Below, one piece after another: positions 47,590-57,405 of a DNA stretch of 64,000 nucleotides. Within the stretch, counting starts at the first letter, position 1; every line of letters starts with the position of its first letter. The DNA comes from a virus, in the IMG/VR virus record IMGVR_UViG_3300025892_002268, positions 32,115 through 96,114 of that record, one strand, 5' to 3'. Position numbers and translations under genes: made by a program. The notes under the pieces were generated by a model. It ran no database searches. It was not told the DNA's origin and saw nothing but the letters and a program-made list of their open reading frames with translations.

Positions 47590-48351
47590 TTATAAGTAAT
47601 CTACAGTAAAGTACAATCCATATTCTCTCTTCTGACCAATTTCGATAGGCGAAGAACTTAGAGAAATATACCAATCATGTCTCATAAATTCTCCAGCTCC
47701 ACCTTTATCGTAATCATTTACGGAAACTCCGGGAACAGTTGATAAGTAATTAAAATAATCTGTGCCAGCACCTGTGTCTGACACTGTGGTGTTGAAACCG
47801 CTAGGTCCGGGAGAATTTGTAAGAGACATTGCTGGAGGATTTCCTCCGACACCCGGATCGAATGTTGTCCAATGGTTTTCAGACTTGCCTCTGTGTGAAA
47901 GGTTTGTTTTATCTTGACCAGCTAGAGGATGTCTAGCTTCATATACGTAGGTTTTAACGTCTACAGCATAATTAGTAATGGCTGACCTATCAAAAATAAT
48001 AATCTTAGGCTGAGAAGCAATTACTGGTGTTTCATGTTCAAATCTAATATTAAGAGTTGTAAGGTAATTGGGGAGTCTACTTAAGTTAATTGGATCAGCT
48101 CCGTTAATCTTAATTTTACCCTCTACAGTTGTTTCAGCTGGAGCTGGATTGCTAAATAAGGCATTATTATTAAGCTGATTCCCCGGTTGACTACCATCTT
48201 CAGTAGTAACCCAAGTAGTCTGCTGAACGTCTGTCAGAGCAACAGGCACTCCAAATTGAGAGCCAAAGAAGCCAATACCACTTCCAGTGGTGTGATCTAT
48301 AAGGTCTTGGGTTTCGTCAGTAACGTTACCGTAAAATGTGATTGTTGCCAT
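47590..48351 (-). CDS. Probable virion protein, 253 residues
   Basis: The reverse-strand ATG follows AATGGAGAAAAATA. The protein is Gly-, Asn-, Thr- and Ser-rich, mostly beta strands (I-T-F-Y-G-N-V-T at the start; Y-G-L-Y-F-T-V-D-Y-L at the end), and resembles a small tail or baseplate module. It is the last gene of the leftward virion operon. Its 47-base upstream gap holds a TATAAT-like box, so it may also have its own promoter. Function unknown. Confidence 0.6.
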   Translation of the reverse strand: MATITFYGNVTDETQDLIDHTTGSGIGFFGSQFGVPVALTDVQQTTWVTTEDGSQPGNQLNNNALFSNPAPAETTVEGKIKINGADPINLSRLPNYLTTLNIRFEHETPVIASQPKIIIFDRSAITNYAVDVKTYVYEARHPLAGQDKTNLSHRGKSENHWTTFDPGVGGNPPAMSLTNSPGPSGFNTTVSDTGAGTDYFNYLSTVPGVSVNDYDKGGAGEFMRHDWYISLSSSPIEIGQKREYGLYFTVDYL

Positions 48352-48398
48352 TATTTTTCTCCATTGGTGGGTGTCAACACTATTATATACACGAAAAA

Positions 48399-51300
48399 CT
48401 AGCTAAAAGTTGCTTTAATATAGTTATGCATTTGTATGCCAGTTGTGATATCTGGATTGTTATGTAGGGCTATTCCTATGTCATTATGGCAGTACGTAAA
48501 AATCTCGTATTCTCCGGGGAATGGGCTATTTTGATTATCATCTATTGCTACCTGTGTCGATCTAACACCTACAACACGCTTCTGTCCAGCCTCACTGGGT
48601 TTACTAACCCTTACCATGCCGCTCTGGTCTTTAGGTCCATAGTCCCACATGGGCCTTTCCCAGCAGTAGGCTCTAGAGAACGATACAGTCGCTGATCCTC
48701 CTCCGTTTGGGTTAGTTACCAACATTTCTACAGGCGTATCAAAAGCTTGTGGATCAAACCCTTCTCCTCTGCAAGTATAATTATACTCTTCGTCTTCCTC
48801 TTCGCTTCTATCTGGTATAATTAAAGGACAGTTTTCAGATTCTGTATTGCCAGTAGCACATTCTTCCTTAAAGTCTGAACTATTAGCAATTACAAAACTC
48901 GTAATTCCACCGTTTGCATCTATTGCTGTAACTTTAATAGCTACTCCTTGGGATAATAAACACCTTTGATCTACTTCAAACCCATCGCCACTATCAACAA
49001 CAGCTAGTGTTCCACCAACTCCAATAACTTTTTTGTCATACTTATATCCGTACTTAGTTACAAGTTGACCTCTTCTATCAAATTTGCTTATCCATAACTT
49101 TTTGGATTTTAATTCTATATCAGGGCTTACTACTCCTACCGCAATCTCATCTGATGATAATGCATATCCCGGAGTGTAAATTATCTTTCTAGAGTTTTCA
49201 ACTATCGCATAGTTTGTTTTTGTTGGAACAGTATAATCAACTCTAGTTTCCAAAGCTTTAGTTTTTACTGTAATTTTTTCAAATTTTGCTTCTCCAGAAT
49301 TCCAACTATCAACTTCTGTTTCTACTTCTGCGCCAATGGAACCATGCGGTGCAGGGTTGAAATGAAGAGGTTGTGCGTATTGAGACAACCATAGCGTATC
49401 TTCTCTAGGCCAACCGTCGTATACTTGTACATGCAAAGCGGCTGTTCCAAAACTTTCAATCCTGTCCATAGAAGACCCCCATACAACAGTGGTTCCCTGT
49501 ATGGTCTTTCCTCTAGTATCATTTACCCAACTTCCAATAAATGGCAGTATGGTAAGATTAATGCTACCACCACCACCACCCCCATAAAAAACACCTTGAG
49601 TGCCAAACACTTGCTCAGTATCCACATTTAAAGTCCAGTTTCCATTTCTAAAAACTAAACGTCTACCACACGTTGTGCCTACAGCATTCGCGCCAAGATA
49701 CTGAGGATTGAGATTATCATCTCCGAACATATCATAGCAACCTTGAGGTCTATGGAATTGGCTAGGCTCTTTTTGCACAAAAGCGTCATACTTTGGACCA
49801 GCATATGTTTGGCTAGTAGTATAAAGATGTTCGCCAGCATCACTTTTAGAAGCTACATTGCCAAATGACGCATTGCCAAAAAGGTTTGTGCCCGGAGCCA
49901 TGCCATGAAATTGGGCTGCGCCGTCATAAAAATTTCTACACTGTTTTTCTGTACCACTAAAGTTACCAGCATCTATAATTCTAGTTGTAGAGTCAAGATG
50001 AGCATAAAGTTCTGCTGAACAAAGAGAAAACTGTATAGTATTAGCATCATTTGGTTTAGCATTCCAACCACTCGCGTATATGTAACGATTAGGTGAGGAT
50101 CTCAAGTTTGATATTTCTGCTGGAGTACCACCGTTTATTTTTAAAATTAAATCCTGATGGTCTTCAATTGGAGAACCATCATACTCTCCCGAAGAGTTTT
50201 TAAATGGCCCAAGGGTGGCTACTTCTGCTGGAATTTGAAATTCACTTCTATCCTTAAACTTTTTACCAGCATACCCCCCATTAAACACTGGTCCCCAAAA
50301 CATATTAATCTGTTGAACATCTAAGTCATCAATTATTACTGATGTCGAATCTTGAGTAGGAGCAGCAACATTAATTCTTTCACTATAAGCATTGTCTGGC
50401 AAAGTTCCAGTTGTGGTATTTGGTCTACCTAGACTGCTTTTAGTTTGATTAAGAGCGTTATCTTGAAAGTAATCAATAGAGAGTAATCTAGTTTCATTAG
50501 TATTGTAAAACTTATCATAAACAAAATCAATAACTTCATCGCCAGCCTGTACAAAATCTCCATTCGTTAGTCTAAAATAATCGTCAGAACTAGCTAAGAA
50601 TTTAGAAAACAACCACGGACCTTTAAAAGCAGGAGGTCGTTCTTGTATAACGCCTTCTCCGCTAATTTTAATTAACAAATTTTCTCCATCAATCTGCATG
50701 ACTAGAGCTATTTCACCTTTAGAAAATAGTTGAGTAGTCCTATTTACAACTCTAACTTTTTCAACTTTAGTCTTACTGTCATACTTTACTATATTGGGAC
50801 CAAAAGATCGAGGATTATTATCTTGTACAGTCATAGGCATAGCTGATCCGGTTTTAAAATCTGACACAGAAGCTGATGCTGAACCTCCATAAAAGTAATC
50901 AGAATCATAGTCCAGACCATCGGGAGATACGGCTGGATCTAATATCTCAGCAGCGTCTATATCATCTAAAAGCATACACAAAAAACTAGAACTAGATTCC
51001 CACATTCCTTCTGTATGATTGTATATCATTTTTAAAGGAGCCGATACCATAGAAGCGAAGTCTGATTCTGTTATATTTACCTTACCAACATATACTCCAG
51101 TGTCCTCTTTTAAAGATTGTTTAAAAGCGTACTTAGCCCCACTGCGCCTTCTGGGGTGGGCCGTAAACATGGTATCTGATTTGAAGGCTGGAACGCGATT
51201 AGTTGATTCTTGGTGTTTTTTATGAAAATAAAGCTTCACACTTTTAGAATAACCATTATCATCCAACAGGTCTTTTCCGGTTGTCCAATTTCTATTAGCA

Positions 51301-51692
51301 ATCAAACATCCTTCAGGGCTATTTTGAATTTGTGCAATTTTCTTTTCTTTGTTAGATAAATTAGCTGTTTCTATCCTTTCTTTATAAGGCGTATCATTAA
51401 CATAGTCTAACAACTCAATCAACTCATTAAGTGTGTAAGTTTTAATAGTATAGCCACCAGAAGCGTCATACAACTTGTGTTGAAAAGAAACTGCTCCATA
51501 CTCTGTAGTCAAAAAATTAAATATATCAAAACCAGCATAATCATGTAGTGGTCCGGGCAAGTTTGAGTTTGATTCTTTTATTATTTCTTTAAAATCTTCT
51601 CTACTCATAACAGCCAATCCATAGCGTTGTAATCCCGCTATGTAAAAATAGTGTCCAGCTGGCAATGAACTTATAGCATTTCCTTTGTGCAT
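48399..51692 (-). CDS. Large virion protein, 1097 residues
   Basis: The product starts with M-H-K-G-N-A-I-S-S-L-P-A-G-H-Y and a compact domain to about residue 150, followed by long beta-rich stretches with repeated G-G-G and Asp/Asn-rich turns. There is no signal peptide or membrane helix. Two Cys-containing turns near the end (C-A-T-G-N-T-E-S-E-N-C and Y-T-C-R-G-E-G) might form disulfides or bind metal. It is 12 bases after its upstream neighbour in one transcript. Most likely a baseplate or tail-spike protein; exact role not recognisable. Confidence 0.6.
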   Translation of the reverse strand: MHKGNAISSLPAGHYFYIAGLQRYGLAVMSREDFKEIIKESNSNLPGPLHDYAGFDIFNFLTTEYGAVSFQHKLYDASGGYTIKTYTLNELIELLDYVNDTPYKERIETANLSNKEKKIAQIQNSPEGCLIANRNWTTGKDLLDDNGYSKSVKLYFHKKHQESTNRVPAFKSDTMFTAHPRRRSGAKYAFKQSLKEDTGVYVGKVNITESDFASMVSAPLKMIYNHTEGMWESSSSFLCMLLDDIDAAEILDPAVSPDGLDYDSDYFYGGSASASVSDFKTGSAMPMTVQDNNPRSFGPNIVKYDSKTKVEKVRVVNRTTQLFSKGEIALVMQIDGENLLIKISGEGVIQERPPAFKGPWLFSKFLASSDDYFRLTNGDFVQAGDEVIDFVYDKFYNTNETRLLSIDYFQDNALNQTKSSLGRPNTTTGTLPDNAYSERINVAAPTQDSTSVIIDDLDVQQINMFWGPVFNGGYAGKKFKDRSEFQIPAEVATLGPFKNSSGEYDGSPIEDHQDLILKINGGTPAEISNLRSSPNRYIYASGWNAKPNDANTIQFSLCSAELYAHLDSTTRIIDAGNFSGTEKQCRNFYDGAAQFHGMAPGTNLFGNASFGNVASKSDAGEHLYTTSQTYAGPKYDAFVQKEPSQFHRPQGCYDMFGDDNLNPQYLGANAVGTTCGRRLVFRNGNWTLNVDTEQVFGTQGVFYGGGGGGSINLTILPFIGSWVNDTRGKTIQGTTVVWGSSMDRIESFGTAALHVQVYDGWPREDTLWLSQYAQPLHFNPAPHGSIGAEVETEVDSWNSGEAKFEKITVKTKALETRVDYTVPTKTNYAIVENSRKIIYTPGYALSSDEIAVGVVSPDIELKSKKLWISKFDRRGQLVTKYGYKYDKKVIGVGGTLAVVDSGDGFEVDQRCLLSQGVAIKVTAIDANGGITSFVIANSSDFKEECATGNTESENCPLIIPDRSEEEDEEYNYTCRGEGFDPQAFDTPVEMLVTNPNGGGSATVSFSRAYCWERPMWDYGPKDQSGMVRVSKPSEAGQKRVVGVRSTQVAIDDNQNSPFPGEYEIFTYCHNDIGIALHNNPDITTGIQMHNYIKATFS

Positions 51693-51704
51693 TATTAACT
51701 CCTG

Positions 51705-54700
51705 TTAGTCATAATATGATACGTCTTCATCATTATCTAGGTCGTCTAAATAAATCATTCTATCAATAGGTTGTTTTATATTAGGCAAAACATAGTGCCA
51801 AGTAAACGAAGCGGGATGGAACATTTCATCATTAGAAGTCGCTATACTATTAAAATAATTCTTATGATATTGAAATCTACTTTGAGCCATTATAGCGCTC
51901 ATCTCTGAAGCGTCTTGTGAGCTTTGCATGGCGCTATTTTTGATCATCAGCCCACTTCCAACAAAATCACCTTCTGGTGGTTTTTCTGGATCATACGACG
52001 TATTATTTATTATTGCTTTAGTAGGCTGAAAATCATATGTGGAAATATTATTATTCTTAGTCTCTCCTCGTTCCAAAGGAGTGCTATGATCTCTTCCGTA
52101 TGATCTATTTCTTTGCACTGTATCAATATAAGATTCTAATCTTTTTTGACCCTCAGCAAAATTAAAATTACTTTTAGAGTTAATAATATTTTTTCTTATC
52201 AGTTTGTTCCTTTGGTCTGTAAGTTCTCTTCCCATGCTAGCGACTTTTTTTAATTGATCTGATCTTTGTTTTTGCATCTTACCAAAAGAGGGAGTATACG
52301 AATCCATAGTTACAGTAGTCTTTACTCCTTGCGTACTAAAGTCTACATTAATACTAGTTATAGCGGGACCATTATTTAGTAAGCCAGCGACAGTCAAGCC
52401 GCTAGGCCAGCCTACCATGTTAAATGACGCTCTCTCGTTAGATAAATCACTTGCAACAGTTCTTGAGGATAAAAGGCTTCCAGCTTCATTCATTCCATTG
52501 TAGCCATTATAATTCCAAGGAGTTAACGATTCGTCTGAAATGTATTCAAGCCTACCGTTATCTGTTGAGGATGTCATCCAAGGACCGTAAGTTCTACGGT
52601 TACTCGTCAAAGGAAGAGCTACTACCATAGGAAAAACTGGCCCCGGTGATGCCATATTAATTCTTCTATTGATTGAAAAAGTTAAACCTTCAACGGCTTT
52701 TTCATACGCTGTACCATCACTACCTTGAATGTCATAATCTTCTACTTTGAAACCAGCTGGTAATGTGGGAATGGTTGACATTCCGGGCATACCTATAACA
52801 ACGTCTTCTCTAAGATAATGAGTTAAATTTGCTAAGTTTACTTTATTTGCCATTCCTTCTTTGTAGAGACCCTCCTCTGTGTATGCAACTCTGGGCAAGG
52901 TTATTAATACATATACATCTGCCCCCTCTGTGTAATAATCAAATCCTGAATTATTTTTAGCTCTGATAAGATCAATTGTCAACAATGTGGCGTTACCACT
53001 ACTGCCTTTAGATGGATGATAAATCGCTGGTCTAATATATTTTGCTTCAGTAGAATTTCCCGTCTCAGGATTAATCATTTTTACATTATCTTCGTCTAGT
53101 TTTTCAACTTTAAAAACGCTTTGCCCATAAACGGGGAATGTTCTTCTTATTGTGGGCGGGCCAAAATAGTATTCAGCGTCCATCTCTGCCTTTGCAAACA
53201 AAGTTGTCGGTGGAGTAGGTGCGCCGTTTGGAGTACCCGGAGGTGGAGTTGTATATGAAAATAATTCATCCGGGAAAGGTTTGTGCATTAAAAAACTGCT
53301 TGGATCTAAACCATCGACATCCATTTCTTTATAGGCAGGTGGATATCTTACATATGCAGGGGTTCGACCATTGCTAGAAAAGAAATTTGTCAGAAGAGGT
53401 GGACTGAGATTTAGTTCTTTTACAGCCCCATTATTACCCCAAGGTATAGCTGGATCTCTTCCTCCTTCTGGCTCTGGATTATAACTAAATTCATAACTTC
53501 CAGCATTAGCATTGTAACCTATCTCTAATGCTCCTTTGTCTCTAGGATTTTTTGGAAGTGGTGTTGCTAACATAAGATCTTTTTTCGCTAAATTCCAAAC
53601 CTTCCCACCGCCAGAAATGTATTGAGTATCAACACTTCCATCAGCTAACCTTTTAATAAAACCAAAAGGATTACCTAAGCCATAACCCGTATTGGGTTTT
53701 TGTGGAATTTTTACTAAAAATTTCTTACCTAGACACTGATCAGTTACGTTCTTTAAAAAAGCGTACAGAGTCTTTGCATTTTCCAAACCATCCTTGGCAA
53801 AAAATCCCATAGCTGCTGTCTCAAATGCATCTGCTTGATTTCTACTTGAGTTAGGCTGTTTTTCATTTGCGTTATTTGGTCCCGGACTAAAAGTACCCTT
53901 ATTCTTTTTAATCGGATTTTTCTGTGGACCATTGCCACCACCTGCTTTTCTAGCATTGTTAGGATTTAACCCTGTTGCGCCACCTCCAGCCGTTATTCCA
54001 ATGGCAGTAGCTCTTCCAAAGTAAAGCGGATATCCATAAGGTGGACTGCACATTCCGGGGTTAAGTCTCCAAGCTGCCATATCATCTGGATGAGGGGGCC
54101 AACAACATCTAGGAACAGTACATTCAACAGATCCTCCATTCCAATCTCTATCATCGTTAGGTCCATCAATAATCTGTCCAGCGTTAACTTTTTCCATGAA
54201 AAGTACATTATAATTTTGAAGAAATTCTACCCATTTGTCAAAGGATATATCAACAGCTCTCAGTTCTAATTCAGTAGCAATATAGTAGTTGCCAACCCCA
54301 GCAGCCTTGCAAGCAGAAGAATCTAACAATATTTGAGTCCACGGTCCAACGCCTCTGGGTATAGTAACTATCTTGCTGCCAAGAAGACCATAGTATGGAA
54401 TAACTTGCTTTTTATACATCTTCTCCAACCTATGCATACCATGTCGAGTGTATGGATAATTATCATGAGCTGCATCAAAGTAATACATATTTGTTTCTTT
54501 TCCACCTGTAACAAATTTGTCCGTCACTTCAGTTGCTAACTCTTGACCTATATCTTTACTTTCTAAATCGAATGGTAAATTTTCTATGTAAGACGCGCTT
54601 ACCTCACCACTACTAGAGTTCCTGTTTATAGTTGATATTTTAATTACGCCAGATATTTTTATATCCGGGTTGGTCTCAGCGTTTGGTCTAGTTACTGATC

Positions 54701-55889
54701 CATCATCTCTAACATATTGTTCTACAAAATTGTTATAATATGATGCAAGTACTGTACCAGTGCGCGGACATAAAGGAACTAATGAAACAGCTAGCTCGTG
54801 ATTAGTAGCATCGCAAAATTCTTGGCACAGCTCTAATAAACTTATAGAATCATATCCTACCATATAGTACGGTCCCGGTATTGGAAGATCAGACAAGTCC
54901 ACGAGATAGTAATGACCTCTAAACTTTATGTATCCACCGTATTGAGAATAGTTAACATCGCCAACCGTAACTGGAAAATCATGCATCCCCATTAATGCAT
55001 TAAATGATTGTATTATTCTAAAAGCTGGTATGCCTAATTCTGTTCTTAAAGACATACCTTCTCCAGTAACAATTCTTCCTTGAACATAAGCATTCTCGTT
55101 GTGAGTCTTGGGAATATTAAGGTCAGGAAATTTTATTGCGCCAACTGTCCATGATGTTTTAAGATTAGCTTTAGTATTAAAAGCCTGTCTATGGTCAGCA
55201 TTAACATGTTCTAAAAAGCCAAATATATTTAAAAGATTATTATTACTATATGTAGTTCCAGCATGATGATTTAACAACAGCTTAACATTAGATAAAATCT
55301 CTCTAGGATCAACAACCGTTACGTTATAACTACGCCCACTGTTAGCGTCTTGGTTATAATCCCACGACTGAAAAAGTCCACCGAACGCAAAATGACTATG
55401 TTTATAATAGTCAGGATCAACCGAAGAATCGTAAGTAGGTTTATTAACTTTATACAAATCGTCTATAGTGCTAAAAAAACTTTGTTCAGTTGATGCATTT
55501 TGATGTCGGGCATATCTTTGTATCTTTCCAAAAGCAAAGTATACTGGTTCTCCAACATTAACTAGGTTAGGATTCCAAACATCGTTATTTGCAGGATCTA
55601 TTGCAAGCCTTACACTTAACTGTGAAACGCTATCACCAAAACCACCGTTACATTGAAATGAAACTATTGAAGCTCCAAGAAACGTTTGTTGCTCAAGTGG
55701 TGGAGGGGTTGTAGTAACTTCAAAAGATCTAATGAGTGGAGCAGGAGTAGTTGTCGTGGGGGGATCAACTTCTAGGGGAGTAGGCTTTAGAATACCCTGT
55801 TCGTCTACCTCAATGTCAAACCCACAACTGTTAGGACCAGATTGTCCCATTAGTTTGTTCTTGAGTTCTTCTTTATTTTCTTTAGCCAT
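51705..55889 (-). CDS. Large virion protein, 1394 residues, with Thr/Pro linkers
   Basis: The start lies behind TAGGAGAACATA (reverse strand). A short N-terminal cap is followed by T-T-T-T-P-A-P and T-T-T-P-P-P linkers (about 44-66), like the poly-Thr linker in the plus-strand RCC1 fibre. A beta-rich body with many aromatic residues follows. Near residue 600 a Cys-rich loop C-T-V-P-R-C-C-W-P may stabilise a fold. A helical segment (about 1230-1300, Q-K-Q-R-S-D-Q-L-K-K-V-A) lies near the end, which is acidic. Probably a baseplate or tail-hub component; no family recognised. Confidence 0.6.
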   Translation of the reverse strand: MAKENKEELKNKLMGQSGPNSCGFDIEVDEQGILKPTPLEVDPPTTTTPAPLIRSFEVTTTPPPLEQQTFLGASIVSFQCNGGFGDSVSQLSVRLAIDPANNDVWNPNLVNVGEPVYFAFGKIQRYARHQNASTEQSFFSTIDDLYKVNKPTYDSSVDPDYYKHSHFAFGGLFQSWDYNQDANSGRSYNVTVVDPREILSNVKLLLNHHAGTTYSNNNLLNIFGFLEHVNADHRQAFNTKANLKTSWTVGAIKFPDLNIPKTHNENAYVQGRIVTGEGMSLRTELGIPAFRIIQSFNALMGMHDFPVTVGDVNYSQYGGYIKFRGHYYLVDLSDLPIPGPYYMVGYDSISLLELCQEFCDATNHELAVSLVPLCPRTGTVLASYYNNFVEQYVRDDGSVTRPNAETNPDIKISGVIKISTINRNSSSGEVSASYIENLPFDLESKDIGQELATEVTDKFVTGGKETNMYYFDAAHDNYPYTRHGMHRLEKMYKKQVIPYYGLLGSKIVTIPRGVGPWTQILLDSSACKAAGVGNYYIATELELRAVDISFDKWVEFLQNYNVLFMEKVNAGQIIDGPNDDRDWNGGSVECTVPRCCWPPHPDDMAAWRLNPGMCSPPYGYPLYFGRATAIGITAGGGATGLNPNNARKAGGGNGPQKNPIKKNKGTFSPGPNNANEKQPNSSRNQADAFETAAMGFFAKDGLENAKTLYAFLKNVTDQCLGKKFLVKIPQKPNTGYGLGNPFGFIKRLADGSVDTQYISGGGKVWNLAKKDLMLATPLPKNPRDKGALEIGYNANAGSYEFSYNPEPEGGRDPAIPWGNNGAVKELNLSPPLLTNFFSSNGRTPAYVRYPPAYKEMDVDGLDPSSFLMHKPFPDELFSYTTPPPGTPNGAPTPPTTLFAKAEMDAEYYFGPPTIRRTFPVYGQSVFKVEKLDEDNVKMINPETGNSTEAKYIRPAIYHPSKGSSGNATLLTIDLIRAKNNSGFDYYTEGADVYVLITLPRVAYTEEGLYKEGMANKVNLANLTHYLREDVVIGMPGMSTIPTLPAGFKVEDYDIQGSDGTAYEKAVEGLTFSINRRINMASPGPVFPMVVALPLTSNRRTYGPWMTSSTDNGRLEYISDESLTPWNYNGYNGMNEAGSLLSSRTVASDLSNERASFNMVGWPSGLTVAGLLNNGPAITSINVDFSTQGVKTTVTMDSYTPSFGKMQKQRSDQLKKVASMGRELTDQRNKLIRKNIINSKSNFNFAEGQKRLESYIDTVQRNRSYGRDHSTPLERGETKNNNISTYDFQPTKAIINNTSYDPEKPPEGDFVGSGLMIKNSAMQSSQDASEMSAIMAQSRFQYHKNYFNSIATSNDEMFHPASFTWHYVLPNIKQPIDRMIYLDDLDNDEDVSYYD

Positions 55890-55905
55890 TATGTTCTCCT
55901 ATAGT

Positions 55906-57405
55906 TTATTCGTAAACCCAAGTCTTGGATCTTATGAATCTTCTCTCAGCACTATCCCACTGGGTAGAAGCAGCTGCCTCAAAAATAATATTACCATTTG
56001 GCCTATATTGACTTTCTATATTCTGAGTTCCCGGACCAGACGCATTACCAAACCCCGGCAAGTACTTTACTTCTATTTGAAACTCTCTACTTTTTTCTGT
56101 TTTTCCATAAGTGTCTTGCAAAATTGGACCTGTCATCCTACCAATAACAGGAACTGTTGCAAAAATTCTTCTTTGAGGATTATTAGTGATGCTTATATTT
56201 TCAAAAGAAACATTTGGAACTTCAAAAGTTGTAGTATTATCTTTAGAATAATTTAATGTAAAGTCTACAGAACTACTACCATAATTTCTAGTAACACTTG
56301 TTGAAGCAGGATCATTAGGGTCTATTTGAGACAATTCGGTAAAAAATGATTTTAACTTTCCTCCCGCTGCGTCTTTTATAGTAGTAAAAGCGTCAACAGC
56401 GTGTGAAATATACTGACTCTTAGCTGTTTGAAAGCCTACTTTTATTCCAATTATATTACCTGTAACGCTACCTGTCGGGTTATCTTCTTGCTTGTCATCT
56501 TCAAGGTTATAACTAACAGTACCTACAACTTTTTTACTATAACCAGAGGTAGGGATTAGCATAAACGAAGAAGCGTATGTTACCGTACCATCAGTAGGAT
56601 TTGTAGTGGTACTAAAATTAATGTTAGCCGCTTGGTATTCTGTTGTAGCACTTCCACCACCACCATCCTTCAAGTCTAATATGTTGAATCCTGTCTGCAA
56701 ATAAATTGATGTTGTGCCTGCAAATTTTCTCTTAGCTCTAATAAATGCATTAGCATCTAATACATCTAAAGCATTTACTGTTATACTTTCTGTTCCAGAC
56801 AACATAGAAGTAGTTATTACTTCAGTCTCTCCTGTATTAAAATAACCCATACTAGTATCTTCACTAACATTAAAATCATATGTATACTCAATATGATCGT
56901 TATCCATCTTGTCAGTGTGATAGGATTCAAAAACTAATGTGTACTCACCAACTTGAGCGTTATTGCCTTCTGGAAAGTCAATAGATATAACGTTACAATT
57001 TTCAAAAGAAGTTAGTAACACACCGGCTGCATCATTAATTTCTACAGTAACAAATTTCTGTAAAACAGCCTTACGGAGAGCTTCGTGTTGTTGAAAAATC
57101 CATTTAGTTGTCTCGGGGCCGGGAGGTATTGATGGTTGCCCATTGATGATTGGTGGTATGAAAAAACCAGTAAATGTTATAGTATCTTTTCTGGCAATTT
57201 CATCATGCTTTGTTCCTTGATCGTAATCATCAACATTACTCCTGTCAAAAATAACTTGTGAACTAACACCCACAGTCGGAGCAGGGTTTGGGAAAGTATA
57301 ATTAGTAGCCCCATCGACCACAGAGTCTCCAAACCTCTTTTTTGAAGCCAATCCCGGTTTATAAATATAAATCTTATTAGAAGAATTATTAACTTGGTTG
57401 CTCAT
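55906..57405 (-). CDS. Virion protein, 499 residues, paralogue of upstream gene
   Basis: Reverse-strand start. The first domain has I-F-D-R-S, D-T-I-T-F-T-G-F-F, V-I-S-I-D-F-P-E-G and Y-T-L-V-F-E-S-Y-H. The second has I-G-R-M-T-G-P-I-L-Q and W-D-S-A-E-R-R-F-I-R-S-K-T-W. Each block has a counterpart at the same place in the 767-residue neighbour, so the two genes arose by duplication. It overlaps that gene by 17 bases. Probable tail or baseplate component. Confidence 0.65.
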   Translation of the reverse strand: MSNQVNNSSNKIYIYKPGLASKKRFGDSVVDGATNYTFPNPAPTVGVSSQVIFDRSNVDDYDQGTKHDEIARKDTITFTGFFIPPIINGQPSIPPGPETTKWIFQQHEALRKAVLQKFVTVEINDAAGVLLTSFENCNVISIDFPEGNNAQVGEYTLVFESYHTDKMDNDHIEYTYDFNVSEDTSMGYFNTGETEVITTSMLSGTESITVNALDVLDANAFIRAKRKFAGTTSIYLQTGFNILDLKDGGGGSATTEYQAANINFSTTTNPTDGTVTYASSFMLIPTSGYSKKVVGTVSYNLEDDKQEDNPTGSVTGNIIGIKVGFQTAKSQYISHAVDAFTTIKDAAGGKLKSFFTELSQIDPNDPASTSVTRNYGSSSVDFTLNYSKDNTTTFEVPNVSFENISITNNPQRRIFATVPVIGRMTGPILQDTYGKTEKSREFQIEVKYLPGFGNASGPGTQNIESQYRPNGNIIFEAAASTQWDSAERRFIRSKTWVYE

